A DNA stretch of 64,000 bases from a virus. A model generated the notes under the pieces. The model made no database searches, was not told the origin of the DNA, and saw only the letters and a list, made by a program, of their open reading frames with translations. Where the stretch lies: positions 48,135 to 112,134 of IMG/VR virus record IMGVR_UViG_3300025120_000001; one strand, 5' to 3'. A program made the translations under genes and the position numbers. Numbering within the stretch: position 1 is the first letter of the stretch; each line of letters starts with the position of its first letter. Of this stretch, positions 59,101 through 64,000 are shown piece after piece.

Positions 59101-59454
59101 CTAAACTGTTATGTCATCTTTTACCGAAATAATATTGGCATCAATAATCTTTTTTTTGCCATCTGCTAAGTAAACATCTGTTTTACTAGGAACTTGTGTT
59201 CCTGAATCATTAACATGTACGGTTAAAGAAACTATCTGACGAATGTATATATATCCTTGTACTGACACATCAGTGGTAGTTTGGGTAATCTCTGGATAAG
59301 AAGGTGCACCCGGCATATCTAAAGTAAATTGGTTAGGCGGACTTCCAAATGTCTCACTTGTAGGGGGTGATCCACCAGTTTGTGTTTCAGTGGTGGTAGT
59401 TATTTGTTCTATAAATGTGAACGATACTAATTCATCTGCAGGAAGCAATGCCAT
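59101..59454 (-). CDS. Hypothetical beta-rich protein (117 aa)
   Basis: Thr/Pro/Ser-rich N-terminal half and a beta-rich C-terminal half ending VYLADGKKKIIDANIISVKD. No known motif. It ends in TAG, which shows that TAG is a stop codon in this genome. It sits in a run of genes with gaps of one to two bases and is therefore probably translated. I cannot assign a role. Confidence 0.6.
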   Translation of the reverse strand: MALLPADELVSFTFIEQITTTTETQTGGSPPTSETFGSPPNQFTLDMPGAPSYPEITQTTTDVSVQGYIYIRQIVSLTVHVNDSGTQVPSKTDVYLADGKKKIIDANIISVKDDITV

Positions 59455-59455
59455 T

Positions 59456-60265
59456 TTATTTTGTTTTTAGCCAGTTAATAATAGAAATTACCTCATTCTT
59501 TAAATAGGGTAAGTCATACATAATAATTTCATCTAAGACAGGTTCTCCGTTTACATGTTCATTTATTGGATATCCGTTTTTATCTTCTCCGAGCTGCTTA
59601 AACTTTACATGTTGGATTGTTAACTTTCCTATCTTAAGTTTAGGGTTGTGTTTTTTAATAATATACGCATAAATACTCAATTGTAGATTATAATGACTCA
59701 AATTACAATCATCTAAATGAGATACTGGATTATATAACTTTTTAGTAATACCTTCCCAGTTAGTAAAGCCTTTCTCTTTTATTTCTTTATTTGTTTTATA
59801 ATCATTAATGTTGATAACCCCATTTACTACCTCAACTACATCAGCTTGACCACAGAGCTTTGCTGATTTTAAATATACCAAGTGTTCAGGATATAAACCA
59901 TCAGATAACTTTTGTTCTGGCGCAAGTTTATTTCCGTTTTCTTTAACCAAAGGTTTTATAATTGGAACCTCAACACCCTCTCTTTGAATTGTATTTAATT
60001 CAAGCATGTCAGCTTCTCTTTGATTATGATACCAATTTCCTAATTTGATAGCTCTATTTTTTTCATTCTCCCAGGCATCTAAAATTTCTTTTGGGGTCAT
60101 ACCATACCATTTGGATCTTTTATTCTTAGAAGACTTCTTAGCTATTGTTTTGGCATCAAAGGGTTCTTTAAACTTGCCTACTAATGAGGTAACACTAACC
60201 CAATCTATCTGATCTTGATCATTACTTTCATATGTATGACCTTCTTCTTTAAATACTATTGCCAT
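59456..60265 (-). CDS. PD-(D/E)XK nuclease, RecB/Cas4-like (269 aa)
   Basis: Residues 76-80 (GNWYH) supply the early His, E127 lies in YPEHLVY, D142 in LCGQADVVEVV, and D155-Y-K157 in NINDYKTNK forms the catalytic D-x-K. NLQLSIYAYI (193-202) is the QxxxY motif that follows. This is the RecB-type nuclease fold, used in phages for recombination or DNA processing. It lies between small proteins and the packaging genes. The catalytic set is complete; substrate and partner are unknown. Confidence 0.87.
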   Translation of the reverse strand: MAIVFKEEGHTYESNDQDQIDWVSVTSLVGKFKEPFDAKTIAKKSSKNKRSKWYGMTPKEILDAWENEKNRAIKLGNWYHNQREADMLELNTIQREGVEVPIIKPLVKENGNKLAPEQKLSDGLYPEHLVYLKSAKLCGQADVVEVVNGVININDYKTNKEIKEKGFTNWEGITKKLYNPVSHLDDCNLSHYNLQLSIYAYIIKKHNPKLKIGKLTIQHVKFKQLGEDKNGYPINEHVNGEPVLDEIIMYDLPYLKNEVISIINWLKTK

Positions 60266-60267
60266 AA

Positions 60268-60486
60268 TTATAAGTTTTGCACTCCTGGAAAATTTATGTT
60301 TGTATTAGAAATTAACTTAGCAACTTCTCCTCCAAAATCTTTGTCATTTGGGAAATCGCGTCTTAAGTTAATAATTTTTTCTTTGAAGTTTTTATTGCTC
60401 TCCACAAAAGTATATTCTACATTAGGTGTTGAGTACTCTTTAGTTTGTCTATGTTTATTTAGATTCTCTTTCATCTTGTCCATCAT
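60268..60486 (-). CDS. Small hypothetical protein (72 aa)
   Basis: Lys/Asn-rich short protein without a known motif (KEYSTPNVEYTFVESNKNFK in the middle). The first ATG overlaps the end of the zinc-ribbon gene by 32 bases; a later in-frame ATG at 60474 would reduce that. The stop is two bases from the nuclease start. Tight packing supports a real gene; function unknown. Confidence 0.5.
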   Translation of the reverse strand: MMDKMKENLNKHRQTKEYSTPNVEYTFVESNKNFKEKIINLRRDFPNDKDFGGEVAKLISNTNINFPGVQNL

Positions 60487-60787
60487 CTATGCTTTTATTT
60501 AATTCATCTTCTTCATCTTCCGTTAATACTGCTTTCCACTTATCTGAAGGGCAGGCGCTAGATAAAGATCTAAGTTTGAAACCAAGGCTGCAACCACATT
60601 CACCACAACATGGCTGTGTACCCGGCATTGTACACTTATCTCCTTTTACATCTAAAGATGCGCACTTAATGCAGATCTGCCATCTATCATTTGCTATAAC
60701 CTCAACATGCTTCTTCTTAAAGAGCTTATTTTTTATTCCTTCAAGAATTTGATTTCTATTTTGGAATATTTTTTTTATTCCTTTCAT
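60455..60787 (-). CDS. Zinc-ribbon protein (110 aa)
   Basis: Eight cysteines in a short span: CIKC (39-42), C52, CCGECGC (60-66) and C79 in SSACPSDKWKAV. Two CxxC-type pairs separated by about 20 residues suggest a zinc ribbon, and the CGCSLGFKLRS...CP-KW ending is a family I recall from phage genomes (close to DUF6171, not verified). The basic N-terminus and acidic tail flank the ribbon. It overlaps the HU/IHF-like gene by four bases. A nucleic-acid-binding or assembly factor is possible. Confidence 0.78.
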   Translation of the reverse strand: MKGIKKIFQNRNQILEGIKNKLFKKKHVEVIANDRWQICIKCASLDVKGDKCTMPGTQPCCGECGCSLGFKLRSLSSACPSDKWKAVLTEDEEDELNKSIDDGQDERESK

Positions 60788-61143
60788 GTATTATTAAGTT
60801 TAAAATTCTTCTTTTCTTCAATGGTTCCTTCTATTTTGCTAAGCATTTCTTCAAACAACCTTATCTTTTCTTTTACTTGTACGCTTTTAGAATATCCATT
60901 ATACGTTTGTTTTTCTAGATTACCTAAAAAACTTTTATTTTTAATTATAGCTTTTTCCAATCTTGCTTTACGAATAGAAAACGTACCAAACCCTTCAACG
61001 TACACTCTGCTATCTTCTAAATTAGATAATGCGTCTCTTACCTTGCTATAATAAAAAGATATCAGTTCATCTACAACAGAAGGGTGGACTTCAACTTCTT
61101 CAGCTACTCCATCTTTAAATTTTTTGTAGCTCTTTGGATTCAT
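60784..61143 (-). CDS. HU/IHF-like DNA-binding protein (119 aa)
   Basis: The first 65 residues have the HU/IHF layout: helices (YKKFKDGVAEEVEVHPSVVD, ELISFYYSKVRDALSN) then VYVEGFGTFSIRKARLEKAI, which matches the GFGTF-x-x-R signature before the DNA arm. The arm itself is not classical; a helical C-terminus (QVKEKIRLFEEMLSKIEGTI) follows instead. IHF-like proteins are conserved in crAss-like phages. It overlaps its neighbours by four bases on each side. It may bend DNA in the capsid or during replication. Confidence 0.8.
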   Translation of the reverse strand: MNPKSYKKFKDGVAEEVEVHPSVVDELISFYYSKVRDALSNLEDSRVYVEGFGTFSIRKARLEKAIIKNKSFLGNLEKQTYNGYSKSVQVKEKIRLFEEMLSKIEGTIEEKKNFKLNNT

Positions 61144-61496
61144 TCACCTAAAACTTTAAAATCTAATAATACAACCCCGCTATTTTCTATTTTTATTTTT
61201 TGAGATAACAAAATACTTTTTTTACTCTTACCATTCTTTGTAATCAGTCCTTTTTTAGCCGCCTTGTTTACAGCATTCCTTGCAGATTGCGAACTTTTAA
61301 ATACCTCATTTGTAACAGCTATTTTACAAAAGTCAGTAAGCTCATGTTCCCCAAGTGTTGCTAATAAAGCTAGGCACTCTAAGTCTGCTGTACTAACTTG
61401 AATGTTATTAAAGAAACAATAAGTTAATATCTGATACTTTAAAGTTTTATCTAAACTGGTTCTTATCTTTTTTGTTATTTTAGTTACTTCAGCCAT
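61140..61496 (-). CDS. Conserved helical, winged-helix-like protein (118 aa)
   Basis: Helical N-terminus, then VFKSSQSARNAVNKAAKKGL followed by KSKKSILLSQKI, which looks like a recognition helix and wing of a winged helix. This pattern is one I associate with crAss-like genomes next to the IHF-like gene. The start ATG is three bases after the endolysin stop and the end overlaps the HU/IHF-like gene by four. Probably DNA-binding; no direct evidence. Confidence 0.7.
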   Translation of the reverse strand: MAEVTKITKKIRTSLDKTLKYQILTYCFFNNIQVSTADLECLALLATLGEHELTDFCKIAVTNEVFKSSQSARNAVNKAAKKGLITKNGKSKKSILLSQKIKIENSGVVLLDFKVLGE

Positions 61497-61498
61497 TG

Positions 61499-62437
61499 TT
61501 ATAGATTTAAAATTATATCCACAAGCCTTTCATCTGGATATACATCAGACTTATCCCGTCTTACGTTAGTATGTGATAATAAACCTTTCACTTTACCATA
61601 ATAAGCATCTTCTTGGAACTCAAATGCTTTCTTAGGGCCATACTTTTTAATCCATTGCCTAAGACCAATTCTCATATCAATTTCATCTCTTTCTGCAATA
61701 TGTTTTAGTAGTTTTCCTACAGCATCCATCTGTTCATCTGAATATGCATGGTAATATTGCTTTCCTCTAAATGGTTGTTCTAATTTTATAACTTGATCTT
61801 CATGAACTTTGGATTTAAAGTATGTATAGTAATCAGTTGTCCCCGGATCTTCGTTTAGATAACCAGTAGCACAAATTTCTATACCAATTGAATGTCTATT
61901 CATGTGCCCTGATCCTGTCTTACCTAAATGCCAACCGTACCCACTCTCTGGAAAAGCTTGAGCTACAATGCCATCATACTCATTATTACCCGTCTTGTGA
62001 GATTGACCCCCTACAACAAATTCTGTAGCAACTCTCCCCCGGGTATCCCGGTTCCAATGATCTATTGTCCTATATGGGTTTTCTCTACCTGCTGTATGAT
62101 GTAAGAAACAGTATTCAAGCTTACCTGGTTTAGTTAGGTACTCAGTTTTGTCTAAGTAATATCTATGGATCAATTGATCATAGTTTGTTTTAAACTGTTG
62201 ACTATTGAGATCTGTATCTTCATCAATGGCTTCATTGCTAGATTTACTTAAACTTAACATGTGCCATGTATTAGATCCAACTATGCCATCAACCGTTAAT
62301 TGTTTCTCTAACTGAAATCTCATTACAGCCTTTTCAGTCTTAGGACCGAAAGATCCATCTGGAATTACGTTAAGGATTTTTTGTAAACGAACAACATTAG
62401 GTCCTTTATCTCCCTTTTTTAACAGCTTGCTTATCAT
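61499..62437 (-). CDS. Endolysin: N-acetylmuramoyl-L-alanine amidase with peptidoglycan-binding domain (312 aa)
   Basis: Residues 1-62 form a PG_binding_1 domain (LLKKGDKGPNVVRLQKILNV, DGSFGPKTEKAVMRFQ). Residues 105-305 form an Amidase_2 domain: FLHHTAG (H113), GIEICATG (E187), and LLSHTNVRRDKSDVYPD (H289, K296, D298), matching the zinc ligands and catalytic residues of T7 lysozyme-type amidases. The enzyme cuts the bond between muramic acid and the peptide for host lysis. No signal peptide is seen, so a holin or other export route would be needed. The ATG overlaps the upstream stop (ATGA). Confidence 0.92.
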   Translation of the reverse strand: MISKLLKKGDKGPNVVRLQKILNVIPDGSFGPKTEKAVMRFQLEKQLTVDGIVGSNTWHMLSLSKSSNEAIDEDTDLNSQQFKTNYDQLIHRYYLDKTEYLTKPGKLEYCFLHHTAGRENPYRTIDHWNRDTRGRVATEFVVGGQSHKTGNNEYDGIVAQAFPESGYGWHLGKTGSGHMNRHSIGIEICATGYLNEDPGTTDYYTYFKSKVHEDQVIKLEQPFRGKQYYHAYSDEQMDAVGKLLKHIAERDEIDMRIGLRQWIKKYGPKKAFEFQEDAYYGKVKGLLSHTNVRRDKSDVYPDERLVDIILNL

Positions 62438-62739
62438 GATTGCACCTTGAGTTTTCTCTCTTTACCACTAGCTGCAGCTTTCTCTGATTCAAAATCTTTT
62501 CCGGCTTGACTTTTAGCAGGTTCTTCTTTAGCATTTTCTAATTGCATATACGCATCTGCTAAAAAGGCCTGTGCCTGCATTCTCTTAGCACGAGACTCCT
62601 CTATCTCTGTCATTAGGTTCTCATACTGAGCCTGTACTTTTAGATGAGGTATTTGTTTCTTATACCAGTCCGTAATTTCTTTACGTTTCTTTTCAGCTTG
62701 TTCTGGTGTAATAGATTCTTTGTTGATTTCTTCACTCAT
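62434..62739 (-). CDS. Small coiled-coil protein (101 aa)
   Basis: Lys/Glu/Ala-rich helical protein (TPEQAEKKRKEITDWYKKQI, ESRAKRMQAQAFLADAYMQL). It ends in TGA overlapping the endolysin ATG by four bases, so the two are probably coupled. No membrane segment is visible, so it is not an obvious holin. Function unknown. Confidence 0.65.
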   Translation of the reverse strand: MSEEINKESITPEQAEKKRKEITDWYKKQIPHLKVQAQYENLMTEIEESRAKRMQAQAFLADAYMQLENAKEEPAKSQAGKDFESEKAAASGKERKLKVQS

Positions 62740-62843
62740 AATATTTGATTTATATTTTGATCAAATATACAAAAAAAGTTTAACTAATTAAAGTTTACTG
62801 ATTTATTAAATGAACTTTATAGCATTACGATAGGGTAGACGAA

Positions 62844-63194
62844 TCAATTAAGACTTTCCGGAAATTCTTTTTTCATTATCTTATCTAGTTCCGCGCAACG
62901 TAAGTAATATTCAGACTCATCTATATCCACGTAAAATGAAATTATATTTTCAAGCTCATCTTTGCGGATACCCTTAAGAGGATCATACGCCATAAGAGCA
63001 CTAACACCCTCATCACTCTTTTCTTCTATTAAGTCTTCAAAGGCCACTTTGTCTGTGAGTACTCTATAAGAGTTATCATATGCAACCCTTAACATAAGAC
63101 GTTCTATTTCCATCCTCTCTACTTCAGTCAGTTGGTCTTCTTCATTGAATTCTGGTTCCTCCATAGCTACTTCTTTATATAATAATATACTCAT
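62844..63194 (-). CDS. Acidic hypothetical protein (116 aa, alternative start at 63164)
   Basis: Acidic helical protein (VERMEIERLMLRVAYDNSYR, SYYLR-like C-terminal helices with ECAELDK-type charge). The first ATG gives a ten-residue leader encoded by a sequence (63173-63190) that matches the candidate late promoter motif; if that motif is a promoter, the true start is the ATG at 63164, giving 106 residues. It is the outermost minus-strand gene before the strand switch. No family recognised. Confidence 0.65.
   Translation of the reverse strand: MSILLYKEVAMEEPEFNEEDQLTEVERMEIERLMLRVAYDNSYRVLTDKVAFEDLIEEKSDEGVSALMAYDPLKGIRKDELENIISFYVDIDESEYYLRCAELDKIMKKEFPESLN
63173..63190 (-). promoter_or_regulatory. 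Candidate late promoter motif at the outermost minus gene
   Basis: GTATATTATTATATAAAG on the minus strand lies inside the annotated 5' end of the 116-residue gene and favours the later start at 63164. It is nearly identical to the site at 45311. Confidence 0.4.
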
Positions 63195-63307
63195 TTCTGC
63201 TGAGCCCCCCTAATCCTTATTTCAAAAATTTACCCCTACCCTATTTTTTAAGTTGTGTGTTTTGCGTGAGCATAGGGTCCTAGCATTCTGCTCCCCGGCT
63301 ATAGTTT

Positions 63308-63331
63308 GAGATGGGGATGTCCCCCAATCTC
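63308..63331 (+). promoter_or_regulatory. Hairpin in the leader of the + strand gene
   Basis: GAGAT-GGGG, loop ATGT, CCCC, two bulged bases, ATCTC, ending 17 bases before the ATG at 63349. It may protect the mRNA or control its translation. Confidence 0.5.
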
Positions 63332-63348
63332 TTAAAAAATAATTTATC

Positions 63349-63645
63349 ATGGAAAAATCAAAATTAATTTTCAAGTCATCTGATTCTCAATCTCTAGTAG
63401 ATTTTCTAATCAAGCAAGGTTCTAACACTATCAAGCTAGTGAAGAACCCAAAGACTTCTAAGAAGTTCTTTGCCGTTGAAGGTACCAAGATTACTGGTAG
63501 AGTGTCAAGCAAGATAACAAAGTTATCTGCTGAACTCCGCGTAACTTGGGTTGATGTAGATGGAGATCCAGACGCTGGATCGTACATGCTACATCCACAA
63601 GGTGATGGTGGAGGCCACACCCTAGACACGTTTAGCCGTAGCTAA
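63349..63645 (+). CDS. Small protein on the opposite strand (98 aa)
   Basis: The product starts EKSKLIFKSSDSQSLVDFLI and continues with VKNPKTSKKFFAVEGTKITG and SKITKLSAELRVTWVDVDGD, ending HTLDTFSRS. It is the only convincing + strand gene here and is divergent to the late block, preceded by an A-rich leader and a GC-rich hairpin (63308-63331). Alternating beta-like segments and Lys residues suggest a small folded protein, perhaps nucleic-acid binding. Base composition is less AT-rich than in the late genes. The last codons form part of a long hairpin. Function unknown. Confidence 0.68.
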   Translation: MEKSKLIFKSSDSQSLVDFLIKQGSNTIKLVKNPKTSKKFFAVEGTKITGRVSSKITKLSAELRVTWVDVDGDPDAGSYMLHPQGDGGGHTLDTFSRS

Positions 63646-63654
63646 ACTGTCTAG
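63622..63654 (+). promoter_or_regulatory. Long hairpin across the stop codon of the + strand gene
   Basis: CTAGACA, a bulged C, GTTTAGC, loop CGTA, GCTAAAC, TGTCTAG: fourteen pairs with one bulge. It covers the last eight codons. There is no T-run, so it is not a standard terminator. Confidence 0.6.
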
Positions 63655-64000
63655 CCCTACGGGGTTGACTGGTTGAGAGAGACTATTGCTACTGCTAATC
63701 ACAGTAGCCGGGCTTACTGCACGTGCCTGGGAACAGAAGCATTCATTGTTTAACCTAAACCAACTTATTATGTACACAGAACATAATGGTGTTGTTACTC
63801 CAATTGATTGGACTATCAACCCTAATGCATAGTTATATGTATTAACCCTTGCATTGTAGCCAGAGAAAGAGCTACATTAACCAGTGATGGGCGGAGTCTA
63901 ACCAGCTTAGCAACAGAAATAGGTTTAATTTAATTAAATGTGTGTTGCATTATTAATGTGACACCTCATTTGCCATAATCATTGGGTTGGCATCCAATAA
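63655..64000. other. Structured, mostly non-coding region to the window edge
   Basis: Apart from a 20-codon frame no gene is supported. It holds a perfect seven-pair hairpin at 63688-63708 (GCTACTG/CAGTAGC), a GCACGTGC palindrome near 63719, a six-pair hairpin at 63855-63876 (TGTAGC/GCTACA), and ATTGG/CCAAT near the edge. It could be an RNA gene, a control region, or the leader of a gene beyond the window. Confidence 0.4.
63770..63832 (+). CDS. Possible 20-residue peptide
   Basis: ATG to TAG encodes MYTEHNGVVTPIDWTINPNA, downstream of the 98-residue gene and on the same strand. The sequence before the ATG is AT-rich like other starts here, and the peptide is not low complexity. Short frames of this size occur by chance, so this is only a candidate. 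Confidence 0.2.
   Translation: MYTEHNGVVTPIDWTINPNA

Noticed and set aside
63300-63309. TATAGTTTG before the + strand gene as a Bacteroidetes -7 promoter box
   Set aside because: One base too long for TAnnTTTG, and no -33 element at the right distance.
63622-63819. 65-residue minus-strand frame at the right end
   Set aside because: Overlaps the structured region and the end of the + strand gene; no supporting leader or family.
1-64000. Alternative genetic code (TAG or TGA recoding, known in some crAss-like phages)
   Set aside because: TAG ends the gene at 59101 and TGA ends the gene at 62434 at sensible places, and large genes show no internal TAG or TGA.
63655-64000. tRNA gene in the structured right end
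   Set aside because: Hairpins are present but no cloverleaf with a T-arm consensus could be assembled.
1-64000. CRISPR arrays, insertion sequences and integrase/attachment sites
   Set aside because: No regularly spaced repeats, transposase, recombinase or flanking direct repeats were seen.

Overview
The window is an AT-rich piece of a tailed bacteriophage genome, most likely a crAss-like podovirus of a Bacteroidetes (probably marine flavobacterial) host. The evidence is a long co-oriented block of virion genes on the minus strand, in the order expected for crAss-like phages: packaging, portal, scaffold, capsid, ring and adaptor proteins, muzzle, cargo proteins, then a giant RNA polymerase. 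Several products (two ring-like proteins, the muzzle flanks, and a giant protein with a DFDID catalytic motif) match the sequence patterns I recall for that group. No search was possible, so family assignments rest on motifs, gene order and memory. The standard genetic code is used: TAG ends the gene at 59101 and TGA ends the gene at 62434.

Layout, read in the direction of minus-strand transcription (right to left). 63.2-58.2 kb: small proteins, an amidase endolysin, a winged-helix-like protein, an HU/IHF-like protein, a zinc-ribbon protein, a PD-(D/E)XK nuclease, small conserved proteins and a GroES-like co-chaperonin. 58.3-50.2 kb: terminase large subunit, portal, scaffold candidate and major capsid protein, closed by a strong terminator. 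50.2-40.1 kb: capsid-associated and adaptor proteins, a 487-residue structural protein, and cysteine-rich fibre or appendage proteins. 40.0-38.7 kb: a lone metallophosphoesterase gene between two terminators. 38.7-29.2 kb: conserved protein, ring proteins, a cluster of four small basic proteins, and a 2149-residue muzzle with a large cysteine-rich insertion. 29.2-1 kb: cargo proteins that carry cell-wall hydrolase and cysteine-peptidase-like modules, then a giant protein of more than 5,154 residues holding the RNA polymerase.

At about 63.2 kb the coding strand switches. A single + strand gene at 63349 and structured, mostly non-coding DNA follow to the right edge. This looks like the boundary between the late block and the other arm of the genome.

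Three patterns are not explained by gene content alone. First, an A/T-rich motif (core GTATATTATA on the minus strand) recurs just upstream of late genes, often beside terminators, and could be a late promoter. Second, a short peptide motif QxGGE occurs seven times in three consecutive cargo proteins that also hold cysteine-peptidase-like domains, which suggests processing or targeting sites. Third, three neighbouring small basic proteins share a YNxxGxxVPGMxKK tag.
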